This document shows, in pieces, positions 16,197 to 23,857 of a stretch of 24,085 bases of DNA. The DNA is from DATGZX01 sp035296965 (GTDB lineage: Bacteria > Planctomycetota > Planctomycetia > Gemmatales > Gemmataceae). Every line of letters begins with the position of its first letter. The stretch's first letter is position 1. Both the position numbers and the translations under genes were made by a program. The DNA is taken from positions 1-24,085 of the forward strand of contig DATGZX010000071.1 in assembly GCA_035296965.1 (NCBI GenBank). The letters are read 5' to 3'. The notes beneath the pieces are model-generated. The model ran no database searches. It saw only the letters and a list, made by a program, of their open reading frames with translations, and was not told the origin of the DNA.

Positions 16197-16835
16197 CTAT
16201 CCCCCGAACGCGAATAGCTTGCCGACTTCCCCATCATCATCCACTGCCACATGCAGATAGACGCTCGTCGTCAACAAGCTGGCATGGCCGGCGGCGCTCC
16301 TCACCTCAGCAATCGTTCGTCCCCCCGCTAAGGCGTGGGAGATAAAAGTATGCCGCCCATGGTGGATGGTTAGCGTCCGAAGGCGGGCTAACCCGAGCAC
16401 CTTGCAGGCGGATAGGAATCGGCGCCGCAGGGCGGCACGTTGAAGTGGCATACCGCGCCGATTGGCCTGGACCGAACAGACAAACGGGTCCGTGCCACGG
16501 GCGCCAGCTTTCATGCGTTCTTGCTTCCACGCGACGAGGTCGGCCAGCGTCCCTCCATCCCACCACACCGGCACGCACCGCGCGCGTTTCCCTTTCGTGA
16601 TCTGCCTCCGCAAACGTAGATGCGGGCGCTGCACGTCGGCTACCACATCGTCTAGCTGCAGTCCGGCGATTTCGGACACTCGCAAGCCGCAGCAGCACGC
16701 AAGACGGACGATGATCAGATTGCGTTGGGTATTGGCACGCGAGGCCCGGGCGGTTAGGTCGGCTAACACAGTGGTCAGTTCACGTCGGGTCAGAATGCGG
16801 GTGGGGTCGAGGTTCCAGGTGGATAATGCAGGCAT
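16197..16835 (-). CDS. Solo tyrosine recombinase (catalytic domain only)
   Basis: 212 residues from ATG 16835. All catalytic positions of the phage-integrase family are visible: Arg52 in CGLRVSEIAGL, Lys81 in TKGKRAR, His158/Arg161 in HHGRHTFISHALA, His184 in AAGHASL and the nucleophile Tyr193 in LLTTSVYLHVAV. Usual integrases have about 100 further N-terminal residues (arm- and core-binding domains); here the protein starts with a 20-residue lead (WNLDPTRILTRREL) and one short helical segment, so DNA binding must rely on the catalytic domain or a partner. It is divergent from an XRE-type gene, which could be its regulator or accessory factor. Its start plus leader is duplicated at 21347-21478 and its tail at 14531, showing that this family has moved or recombined locally. 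It looks intact. Confidence 0.88.
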   Translation of the reverse strand: MPALSTWNLDPTRILTRRELTTVLADLTARASRANTQRNLIIVRLACCCGLRVSEIAGLQLDDVVADVQRPHLRLRRQITKGKRARCVPVWWDGGTLADLVAWKQERMKAGARGTDPFVCSVQANRRGMPLQRAALRRRFLSACKVLGLARLRTLTIHHGRHTFISHALAGGRTIAEVRSAAGHASLLTTSVYLHVAVDDDGEVGKLFAFGG

Positions 16836-16920
16836 GGTGCTCTCCGGTGGTGAGCTATCGGTTCATGCAACGCGGTCACATGAGTACCTCACCCGTGCCG
16901 GAATGCAAGCGGAATGATGG
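16788..16920. repeat. Long direct repeat, copy A (recombinase start and leader)
   Basis: About 133 bp covering the first 16 codons of the recombinase and the 85 bp before its start. It matches 21347-21478 at roughly 88% by eye, with differences concentrated around 16847-16862. Its outer end includes CACCCGTGCCGGAATGCAA, also found exactly at 17510-17550 and 21432-21470. Just beyond (ATGGACGC at 16916) only a poor remnant of the 31-bp repeat remains. Confidence 0.85.
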
Positions 16921-17071
16921 ACGCAAATCGCTGGGAATCGCCAAATGGCCAACCAGTTGCCGGCCAATCTCGATGGCACTGGACGAGCCGCAACATGTCA
17001 ACTACGCTCAACGCGGAGACAGCCAGGCCGACCTGGCGATTCGTTGACCTAGTTGAGGCCACTCGGACATC

Positions 17072-17509
17072 ATGACATCAACTGCACCAAATGTTCGCTT
17101 TCGAGATGCACGGGAGCAGGTTGGTCTTTTGCCCGATGAAGCAGCGCGACGAATGGGTCTTTCGCTAGTCGAGCTTCAGGACATCGAGAGTTGTGAGGAC
17201 GAGCTTTCTTCATGTTACTCACCAGCGCAAGTGCAGCAGCTTTGCAAAGTGCTTGGAATCCACCCGGCCGAGCTGTTCGGCCGGGCTACGGAACCACCGA
17301 TCTCAGCCGCTGAACTCGTGACTGCGACCCTTGAGGAGTGCCGCTCGCGTGGCATACCGTTGGAACAGCTTGAGGATGCTGTTGGTTGGCGGCTGGCTGG
17401 TTCCCTAGACCCGCCAGAGCGACTCCTTGAGGACATGACCATTGACGGTCTGCAATGGCTTTGCCGCGAGCTTCACATCGATTGGCACAGAGTGCTCTTG
17501 AATCTATGA
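17072..17509 (+). CDS. XRE-type helix-turn-helix protein
   Basis: 145 residues from ATG 17072; no strong Shine-Dalgarno site is seen. Residues about 9-70 (FRDAREQVGLLPDEAARRMG, SLVELQDIES, then QVQQLCKVLGIHPAELFG) form an XRE/Cro-type HTH: helix 2-turn-helix 3 followed by the usual LCKVLGI closing helix. The C-terminal 70 residues are helical (LEQLEDAVGWRLAGSL, LLEDMTIDGLQWLCRELHID) with no named domain. It lies back to back with the recombinase, 236 bp away, and is bracketed by direct repeats: the recombinase leader on its left and a partial copy of that leader beginning at the base after its stop. It is therefore probably part of the same mobile unit, perhaps its repressor or directionality factor; that role is inference. 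Confidence 0.78.
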   Translation: MTSTAPNVRFRDAREQVGLLPDEAARRMGLSLVELQDIESCEDELSSCYSPAQVQQLCKVLGIHPAELFGRATEPPISAAELVTATLEECRSRGIPLEQLEDAVGWRLAGSLDPPERLLEDMTIDGLQWLCRELHIDWHRVLLNL

Positions 17510-17550
17510 CGGTGTGAATACCCCACCCGTGCCGGAATGCAAGGGAATCG
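17510..17550. repeat. Partial copy of the recombinase leader end
   Basis: Starts at the first base after the XRE gene stop. The stretch CACCCGTGCCGGAATGCAA is identical to the leader ends at 16890-16908 and 21450-21467; flanking CGGTGTGA and GGGAATC also resemble them. The 31-bp repeat does not follow. Confidence 0.75.
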
Positions 17551-17852
17551 CACGGGGATGTGAGTCGGGCGATCATCCTGATGGCCGTCTCGCCGTAGAC
17601 CCACGCGGACGAGCTCTCCCTGCGCCCTCTGCGGTAGGAAGCATATTCACCACCGAGATCGCAAGGAGCGCCGAGTGAAAACGCCCTGCGACTTTACCAA
17701 GCTCGCGGGATCACAAAACTCCTCGGGTAGGCTGACCGTCATACTCTGGGAAACACATTCTGGTGCTGAAGTTCGCTCGGTAAGGAGTCCCCTGAATGTA
17801 CCCACTGCACGCCATAACAAGGCTCTAAACTGTTCAACTCGGGTCCACAGAT
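17551..17852. other. Intergenic region with possible WD40-like remnant
   Basis: 302 nt between the XRE and HEAT genes. From GTG 17675, with AAGGAG 6 nt upstream, an 82-codon frame runs to 17923 into the end of the convergent HEAT gene. Its GRLTVILWETHSGAEVRSVR resembles one WD40 blade, but the rest looks random. It may be a decayed fragment; it is not called as a gene. Confidence 0.3.
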
Positions 17853-19619
17853 CTATTGGATCACCAGCAGCGCATCGCTCGCCGCTTGACGGACATCCGA
17901 GTTCGAGTCATCGAGAGCTTTGAGCAGTGCCTGCGCGGCCTCCGGCGCCGTGGGCGCGATGGCTCCGAGCGCTTTGGCGGCCGCCTCTCGAACCGGAGCC
18001 TCCTTGGCTGAAAGAGCCTTGATCAAAGTTGGCAGGGTCGGTTTAGCGCTCGGACCGATGGCGGCCAGCGTTTGAATGGTCAGGGCACGAAGATCGCGGC
18101 TGCCCTGGCTGACCGCCCGATCCAGTGCCGGCACGGCAGCCTTGGCGGCAGAACCATAGCGATTCAGTGCTACCAATGTGCTCAGGCGAACATCGCCATT
18201 TGCATCGTTCACAGTAACTGCCAGGCCGGGAACGGCCTTCTCGGGCTCGAGTGGAGCAATCTTGCCGAGCGTTCGGGCGGCGGCCCAACGGACAAACGGA
18301 TTCTCGTCTTTCAAAGCCTTTACTACGGGATCGATTGCCGGCACGGCAAGCGCTTCCAGACTTTCCAGTGCATACAGGGCACCAAGACGGATTTGTAGGT
18401 TCTTGTTGGCGAGTTCATTGCCCAGCAACGGAGCCGCGGAGCGCAGAACTCCGCCCAGAGGATCCTCCGCTTCTTTTCCGACTGCTGCAAGAGTGCTGAG
18501 CCGAAGCCAAAGCGTGCGCGCGTCCGCCAGGGCTTCGAGCGCTTGGTTGGCCGCCTGAGTTACTTCCGGCTCGCGATCGTGGAGACGCTGGCCTACTGTG
18601 GGAACCTGATCGCTCAATACTCGAGCCATGGGCAGGAAAAGCGTGTATGCTTCGCGGGCTTTCTGGCTGCTTGCCGCTTCTGTATCTTCTGGGTTATAAC
18701 TCCGTCGGCGCTCTTCGGAGTGAACGAGCGCGAGCGCCACCTGCCGCACCGCCTCCACGCCCTCGCGTCGCACGCCTGCATCCGCGTCGGCAACGGCGCG
18801 ACTTATGAGCGGAAGCACTGCAAGTCCAGCCTGCGCTACGTCCGTGCGCTTTGCTTGCACACGGGTGGGCCATGTGTTGTCGTTGGCAAGCTCGGAGGCC
18901 ACGCGCACCAAACTGGCAAGCGCTTTAGCTCCGGCTCGGCGCATGGATGTTTCCTTGGAATCCAACAAAGTGCTTAGCACCTTGACGGCTAACCCAGGGT
19001 CGGGAAATATTTCGCCCAACGCGCGTGTGCCGGCCTCGCGAACGTGAATATCTGGATCATGCTCGACCACTTCGGCCAACTCGCGGCCGAGTACCCTGCC
19101 AAGTCCCTTCTGTTGGTCAGCGGTTCGAATCTGGGTTGCACTCGTGGAGATCATCGTCAAAATGGCCAGCCGTTGCCCCTGACTCCCACTCTTGAGAATC
19201 CTGCGCGACTCTTCGACAAAACGCTTTCCGAGTTCATCGTGCATTCCGTTGATCGCGGCCGCGTCCGGCGACTGGTCATTTGACACATCGAACGGCCAAC
19301 CGTTTCTTAGAAGCAGCGCTTGTCGGATTTGCGGCAGGCTGCGGAGCTGTTGCAGCTCCAGAGCAACAATATACCTGCGCTCGTTGCCTGCGGTCGTTAT
19401 TCCTTTCTGCCGCAGGAAAGCGGCAACACGCTTGGCCAGCCCTGGATCGTTCTGAAGAACCTGCTGTGGCTCGTCATGCAGGGCCCTTTGCAACCGCTCT
19501 ATTGGATCGTTCGAGACAGGTTCATCGGCGAACAACCAAAGTGGATGGAGAGCAGAGAATCCACCAGCAATAAAGCCACAAGCGAATACGATGCGTGAAA
19601 CGAGGAGAGTGCGGTTCAT
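17853..19619 (-). CDS. Exported HEAT-repeat protein
   Basis: 588 residues from ATG 19619, with GAGG (19628-19631) 8 nt upstream; it opens a signal peptide (MNRTLLVSRIVFACGFIAGG and on to about residue 32), whereas the longer open frame does not. After a helical segment (about 35-170) the protein is a series of HEAT repeats, e.g. HVREAGTRALGEIF, SMRRAGAKALASLV, GVRREGVEAVRQVA, QIRLGALYALESLE, FVRWAAARTLGKIAP, DVRLSTLVALNRYG, PVREAAAKALGAIAPTAPEA and SDVRQAASDALLVI at the end. HEAT arrays form curved binding surfaces; no enzymatic motif was seen. The partner is unknown. It shares a 152-bp divergent promoter region with the triplicated-module gene, so the two may be co-regulated. Confidence 0.85.
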   Translation of the reverse strand: MNRTLLVSRIVFACGFIAGGFSALHPLWLFADEPVSNDPIERLQRALHDEPQQVLQNDPGLAKRVAAFLRQKGITTAGNERRYIVALELQQLRSLPQIRQALLLRNGWPFDVSNDQSPDAAAINGMHDELGKRFVEESRRILKSGSQGQRLAILTMISTSATQIRTADQQKGLGRVLGRELAEVVEHDPDIHVREAGTRALGEIFPDPGLAVKVLSTLLDSKETSMRRAGAKALASLVRVASELANDNTWPTRVQAKRTDVAQAGLAVLPLISRAVADADAGVRREGVEAVRQVALALVHSEERRRSYNPEDTEAASSQKAREAYTLFLPMARVLSDQVPTVGQRLHDREPEVTQAANQALEALADARTLWLRLSTLAAVGKEAEDPLGGVLRSAAPLLGNELANKNLQIRLGALYALESLEALAVPAIDPVVKALKDENPFVRWAAARTLGKIAPLEPEKAVPGLAVTVNDANGDVRLSTLVALNRYGSAAKAAVPALDRAVSQGSRDLRALTIQTLAAIGPSAKPTLPTLIKALSAKEAPVREAAAKALGAIAPTAPEAAQALLKALDDSNSDVRQAASDALLVIQ

Positions 19620-19771
19620 GTGTCTATCCTCAATCGAAGGGATCGCTGCTTGACTTGCTGCTGATTTACTCATGCTATATCGTGTCGTTATTGGTCACAA
19701 CTCAGGGGGCAAGATTCTTCCACGTCCATCGCGAGGGTAAGATCGGGGCAGAGCAACACCGAGGAAAGCCC
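19620..19771. promoter_or_regulatory. Divergent promoter region
   Basis: 152 bp between the two divergent starts. A TTGACT at 19650-19655 and TATATC at 19676-19681 resemble plus-strand -35 and -10 boxes, but the 20-nt gap is longer than the usual 16-18, so the pairing is doubtful. Confidence 0.3.
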
Positions 19772-21097
19772 ATGTTTCGAATCCGTGCAATCATCGCTTC
19801 CGGGATTCTCCTCCAGCTCTTGGGAGGTCGCGCGCTTGCCCAGGTCGAGCCGATTTTTTCCGCACCCAAAGAGTTGGCCAAAGCGAAGTTTGCCGCAGCG
19901 GAGGCCAGTATTCCCAAGCTCATGGAAGTGAAGTTAGCGGCAGCACGTGCCGAATATGACGCCCGCCAAGCCGAGTTCTTCGCTGGACGCGGCACCCTCG
20001 ATATCATTCTCGAAGCATCCCGCGATCTCCTTGATGCCGAGTTGGAAGCGTACGACCGGGACCCAGGTGCATTCGAGAGACGGTTGGATCGTAATAGTGC
20101 CATAGAGAGTGCGAACCAACGTCGCTACTGGAGCGGCCGCATTCCCCTCAAGGATTGGATGCAGAGCAAACGCGATCGTATCGATGCCGAGATTCAGTGG
20201 CTACAAGCACTTGGCAAGAAGGAATTCTCGTCTGTGGAAGCGGTGGACGTAGCTGTGCCATTGGACTTTCTCGAGTCCAAGGAATTGGCCCGGGAAAAGT
20301 TCGAAACGTCTTCGGCTAACTCCAATGTCCTGGGTAGGGCTAGATTGGAAGCAGCGCGTGTGTCGTATATCGGGCGCTACTATGAGTTTCTTGCGGGTCG
20401 GGCAACGCTCGCGGTCATGTTGGAGACATCTCGGACCTGGCTGGAAGATGAATTGGCTTTGAGCACCGACAATGACAAACGGATCATTGCGCTGGAGCGT
20501 GAGTGGGAATCCTCATGGATCACTGACCGGGCCGACGAACTCCGCTACCAAGCTGGGCGGATTCGGATTCAGGATTTCCTGCAGTCGCGCTATTACCTCT
20601 TGCTCGCCCAGATTCGACTCATTCAAGCTGCGGCGGGAACGAAGACGTCAGTTCCACTGCAAGGCGCGACCTGGTTTGCCTTCGATTGTCTAGCCAAGGC
20701 TTTCCACGGGGTTCCGACCGACTTGAAGAGATTAGCGAAGGCAAAGGCAGAGGCGCTGCATGGAGACATCCAGAAGTTGGTCGGCGAAAAGCTTATGGCA
20801 GCGCGTGGCCAGTACGAGCACCGGGAACAGGAGTTCGTGCACGGTCGCGAGACGCTCGATATTCTCCTTGAGTCATCCAGAAACCTTCTGGATGCCCAAC
20901 GCGAAGCCGGCGAAGAGGAAACGACAATTCTTCGGGAGCACTGGGAACGGTTGGTCCTAATCGAAGCAATCAATAGACGCCGGTATGCTGCAAATCGCAT
21001 CCCTATGCAGGATTACATGCAAACTGTGCACGCGCGGGCTAGTGCCGAGATCGACTGGCTTCGAGCCCTTGTGCGGCTCAACGGAGGTAGACGCTAG
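19772..21097 (+). CDS. Exported protein of three tandem helical modules
   Basis: 441 residues from ATG 19772 with GAGGA (19761-19765) 6 nt upstream; a signal peptide ends near ALAQVEP. The mature protein consists of three copies of one module of about 115 residues, at roughly 36-147, 172-287 and 322-434. Each has the same order: AKAKF-type lead, LxAARxxY, a short FxxGRxTLxxxLExSRxxL block, an E/W-rich helix, RYxxGRIxxxDxxQ and AEIxWLxA. For example RGTLDIILEASRDLLDAELE, RATLAVMLETSRTWLEDELA and RETLDILLESSRNLLDAQRE. The copies have diverged well, so the triplication is old. The helices look able to form coiled coils. I do not recognise a named domain, and no function is proposed. The frame is open upstream to 19595 but without a signal sequence. 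Confidence 0.8.
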   Translation: MFRIRAIIASGILLQLLGGRALAQVEPIFSAPKELAKAKFAAAEASIPKLMEVKLAAARAEYDARQAEFFAGRGTLDIILEASRDLLDAELEAYDRDPGAFERRLDRNSAIESANQRRYWSGRIPLKDWMQSKRDRIDAEIQWLQALGKKEFSSVEAVDVAVPLDFLESKELAREKFETSSANSNVLGRARLEAARVSYIGRYYEFLAGRATLAVMLETSRTWLEDELALSTDNDKRIIALEREWESSWITDRADELRYQAGRIRIQDFLQSRYYLLLAQIRLIQAAAGTKTSVPLQGATWFAFDCLAKAFHGVPTDLKRLAKAKAEALHGDIQKLVGEKLMAARGQYEHREQEFVHGRETLDILLESSRNLLDAQREAGEEETTILREHWERLVLIEAINRRRYAANRIPMQDYMQTVHARASAEIDWLRALVRLNGGRR

Positions 21098-21105
21098 CCT
21101 GACTC

Positions 21106-21346
21106 TCAATCCACAAAAACAAATTCATTAGCCAGCATCAGCCCTTGCACGTAGCTCTCTCAGGCCTTGGCTGCATCCTTCTCACCGGCAAGAAACGCTC
21201 GCGCCAGTGCGATCTCCTCGGCGACAGGCGGCCGGCCGTAGAGAGTGCGATAGAGTTGAGTCACGCGCGCTTTCACATCTTTGGCGGTCGCAAGCGCAGG
21301 GCGTCGCAGCAGCCCGCGAGCGCGCTCCAGGGCTAAGGGATTGTTC
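21106..21346 (-). pseudogene. DUF1553 (PSD1-type) protein, C-terminal remnant
   Basis: On the minus strand the frame reads NNPLALERARGLL..., RVTQLYRTLYGRPPVAEEIA, then ESYVQGLMLANEFVFVD and TGA at 21106-21108. This is the standard ending of planctomycete DUF1549/DUF1553 proteins (LYRxxYGRxPxxEE ... WxxYxQxLxxxNEFxFVD). The tryptophan before ESY is replaced by an in-frame TGA. About 80 residues remain of a protein normally near 1000 residues long. At its upstream end the sequence switches abruptly into the recombinase repeat at 21347, so an insertion or recombination event cut the gene. Confidence 0.8.
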
Positions 21347-21478
21347 GGTCAGAATGCGGGTCCGGTCGAGGTTGCAGGTGGATAATGCAGCCATGGTGCT
21401 CTCCGGGGATGAGGGGTGGGTTCGTGCAACGCGGTGACATGAGTACCTCACCCGTGCCGGAATGCAAAGGAATGATGG
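21347..21478. repeat. Long direct repeat, copy B (recombinase start remnant and leader)
   Basis: About 132 bp matching 16788-16920. On the minus strand an ATG at 21394 begins MAALSTCNLDRTRILT, the counterpart of MPALSTWNLDPTRILT in the intact recombinase; homology ends after about 16 codons, where the DUF1553 remnant begins. The leader's outer end runs directly into the 31-bp repeat at 21475. Confidence 0.85.
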
Positions 21479-21505
21479 CTCCAGTTTTGTTGAAATGGGT
21501 TCGTT
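21475..21505 (+). repeat. 31-bp dispersed repeat, copy 5, next to recombinase leader
   Basis: Left arm ATGGCTCCAGTTT, loop TGTTG, right arm AAATGGGTTCGTT. It is preceded by GGAATG, as are copies 3 and the degenerate site at 16916. This copy shows the repeat as the natural outer boundary of the recombinase leader. Confidence 0.75.
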
Positions 21506-21886
21506 CCACATGCCATTCGGTGCATCGGTCGATGGGTCCTCCGCGCCGAACGTCCCACCGCGAACTTACGCAAGTGTGTCGGACCTCAGCACGCTCGGGA
21601 TTTGGGTTTGCGCGCGGAGGTCGATTGCACCGAGGCGAGCAAGAGTGCAACGCCGAGGTCGGCCGATATCCGAGAAGGCGTTGGTTATTCTGGAATGCAA
21701 CGAGGCGTTTGAGAATACGAAACGAAAAAGTTCAGCGGCGGGCGGCCTCTGTGGACATCACTTTGCTAACCAGCGCGGAGTGCCGCCCGTCCGATGCAAC
21801 GGCGTTCGGCGACGATCCCTGGGCATGTGACCCGCGCAATAGAAACCGGGGCCGTTCCAGGACGTTCCCCCGGTTCTGGGGGCCAT
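21506..21886. other. Intergenic region downstream of the Ig/GATase-like gene
   Basis: 381 nt with overlapping plus-strand open frames of up to 192 codons that have no domain, ribosome site or consistent codon use; they are read as noise in GC-rich DNA. The last part holds the minus-strand terminator candidate at 21836-21875. Confidence 0.45.
21836..21875 (-). terminator. Candidate terminator of the Ig/GATase-like gene
   Basis: Minus-strand stem AACCGGGG / CCCCGGTT (8 bp, perfect) with a 16-nt loop, followed by TCTATTG, 11 nt after the stop codon. The T-run is short. Confidence 0.45.
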
Positions 21887-22960
21887 TCACGTTCCCCGCG
21901 GCAGCGACAGCAACCATCCTAGCAGCTTGGCGTTGTCAGTTCCCTGGGCCTGCTCCTTGCTGATCCAGCTCCACCACAGCGACTGCCCAATCGCAGTCAC
22001 CTTCCCCTTCCCGGCCTGTGAACGGACCACGAACCCGTCCCCTGCCTGGCCGACTCCAGCCGCCCGCACAAGAACTCGAGCCTTCGTCACGTCCGTTACT
22101 GCTATGGGCGAGCCCCGGTAGAAATGGAGAGCCTGCACCCCCTCCTTCGCCAGCCGCGGGTCGAGGTCGTCCTTGTGGAGGGTGACATCGTTCTGGCCCA
22201 CTGCCCCGGCCTCCTCGTCCCGCATCTGGAGGCCGTAGCCGGCGAGCACGGCATTGGCCCGCTCGACACTGCCCCTGAGGGAGGGGGCCGCCGCCACTAC
22301 GACCTGGCCGCCTTTCTCTGCGTACTCGCGGGCCCGCTTCACGTCCGCCGGCATGGCGAAAACCAACGCCCCGGCCGGGAGAAAGACGCAGTCGAACTTC
22401 TCCAGGTCCAAGTCACGGAGAACGGGTTTGCCGCGGTGAACAAGCAAATAGTTCACGTCGAACGGGCTGTCCTTCACCAACTCTGTCCAGGCTTGGAACA
22501 TCGTGCCGTCCGTAGTCGTCCACTGCTCGAACGGCGTCTCGGTCATGAGTATCCGGCGCAGCCCCGGCCGGCGCGCTTTCACGGTCGCGCTGACCGGCAC
22601 CTGGACCGTGGTCTGCCCGAGCGTCACGGTCAGTTCGCCGCGGAACTCGCCGGCAGCGGTGGTATCGATGCCGATCTCCACGCTTCCAAAAACGACGTCG
22701 TTGCTCTCCGGGCCGAACTTTCGCACCTCGGTGGATTTGTTAAGCACCTTCACGAACTTCGGGGCGATGACATCCAGCTTGATATCGGGCTGGTTGCGCG
22801 CCTCCCGGAGCAAGAAGCTGGCCTCGACCGTAGCCCCGACGTAAACGGCGCCAAGGTGCAGACGGTCGGGCTGGGGTCCGTCCGACTGAGATCGGGCAAA
22901 GGCCGGGCAGACAAACAGCAGTGACACGAGGACGAGGGCTGTGGCGCGGGACGGGGGCAT
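21887..22960 (-). CDS. Exported protein with Ig-like (DUF1573-type) and GATase1-like halves
   Basis: 357 residues from ATG 22960, with GAGGAG (22968-22973) 7 nt upstream. A signal peptide (MPPSRATALVLVSLLFVCPA) ends near FARSQS. Residues about 30-150 resemble an Ig-like DUF1573/HYDIN-type beta-sandwich: LHLGAVYVGATVEASFLL, then VFGSVEIGIDTTAAGEFRGEL and TVQVPVSATVKARRPG. Residues about 155-355 have the strand order of a class I glutamine-amidotransferase-like fold: RRILMTETPFEQW, FDCVFLPAGALVFAM, AREYAEKGGQVVVAAAPSL, and a closing GKGKVTAIGQSLWWSWIS with DNAKLLGWLLSLPR. The usual nucleophilic Cys is not visible, so it is probably a binding rather than enzymatic domain, as in DUF4350-type proteins. 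Role unknown. The frame is open upstream to 23119 but without signal or ribosome site. Confidence 0.78.
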   Translation of the reverse strand: MPPSRATALVLVSLLFVCPAFARSQSDGPQPDRLHLGAVYVGATVEASFLLREARNQPDIKLDVIAPKFVKVLNKSTEVRKFGPESNDVVFGSVEIGIDTTAAGEFRGELTVTLGQTTVQVPVSATVKARRPGLRRILMTETPFEQWTTTDGTMFQAWTELVKDSPFDVNYLLVHRGKPVLRDLDLEKFDCVFLPAGALVFAMPADVKRAREYAEKGGQVVVAAAPSLRGSVERANAVLAGYGLQMRDEEAGAVGQNDVTLHKDDLDPRLAKEGVQALHFYRGSPIAVTDVTKARVLVRAAGVGQAGDGFVVRSQAGKGKVTAIGQSLWWSWISKEQAQGTDNAKLLGWLLSLPRGT

Positions 22961-23857
22961 GGGGGTTCTCCTCGGATACGGGGGAATGGTCGGATGTACG
23001 CCGGCCAGTGATAGACTCCAATGGGCCGCTGAACAGAAGATCGAGCGTTGGATGGCGCGGTGGCCCAGTCTCGTCGCCGAACTGGTGAACAGATCGGCCG
23101 GCGCCGGTCTCTTTATCACCGCTGCCGGTCGCGTTATTTCTGGGCGCCGGCCCGTCTGTTAAGGCGCCGGTTGCTTCATTCCGCTCCGCCCGGTCGGTGC
23201 ATCACGGTGTCCGCTGTCTGTTGCCTTTCGTGCCGCACCCGCTGAAACGCCCCACAGATCACCTGTCATTTAACGAAGCGCTCAACCGGCGGTCAAGGGG
23301 CCAGCGGGACGGCAGGCGCGCCGTTTACGCCTAGGGTCTCTTCGACAGGATTCAGCGAGTCTTCAGCGAGCGAGCGTGATCGCCTGCACGGACCCCTAAC
23401 TCCGTACACGCACCGGTCCGACACGCCGAGGAGTATTCGCGTCGAAGCGTTTTCTGCTCCGGTCCTCTCGACTACGCGCGCAAGACCTGGTCGCCAACGC
23501 GCTGAGGTCCGAGACACCGCCTTCAGCAATTGCTTCAAGTCCTGTCGCGGTCAGGTTCGATCAATTTTGCTACACCTTGTTCCGCGTGCCCGAGGTGGTT
23601 TGCTGCGCCAAAGCGGGCGGGCTAGTAGGGATGTGCCCGCCTACGCTCCACGCTTCCGCTGCTCCGAAACACCCGAGCACCGACGGGTAATCCATCTTGA
23701 ATATGCAAACGAAGAACTTCCGAACGGCTTGGACTGGAACAGCGGAGTGTCCTAGGCAAGGTAAGAGTCCAGGGTAGCGCTAATCCCTGAACTCTCTTAA
23801 GCGATGTCTTTACTGGAGCGAGAGAAGTGGTTGACAGCATCTGGTCAGGGCGGCCAC
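22961..23857. other. Long intergenic region without a recognisable gene
   Basis: About 900 nt. Short open frames on both strands lack ribosome sites and family features. The only clear structure is a hairpin at 23612-23647. The first 100 nt must contain the promoter of the minus-strand Ig/GATase-like gene. Confidence 0.45.
23612..23647. repeat. Long hairpin
   Basis: AGCGGGCGGG pairs with CCCGCC-ta-CGCT: ten base pairs with a two-base bulge, loop of 14 nt. No T-run follows on either strand. It may be a dispersed palindrome or a structured RNA element. Confidence 0.45.

Noticed and set aside
17675..17923. 82-codon plus-strand frame with AAGGAG upstream and one WD40-like stretch
   Set aside because: It overlaps the end of the HEAT gene, and most of its sequence looks random; kept only as a possible remnant in the region note.
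15025..21150. Genetic code with TGA read as tryptophan, suggested by TGA in both the thioredoxin and the DUF1553 remnant
   Set aside because: TGA ends several intact genes here (for example at 3958-3960 and 11044-11046), and the thioredoxin TGA sits at a Cys position, not a Trp.
21385..21963. A 192-codon plus-strand open frame across repeat copy B
   Set aside because: It starts inside the recombinase leader repeat, has no domain, and its composition does not look coding.
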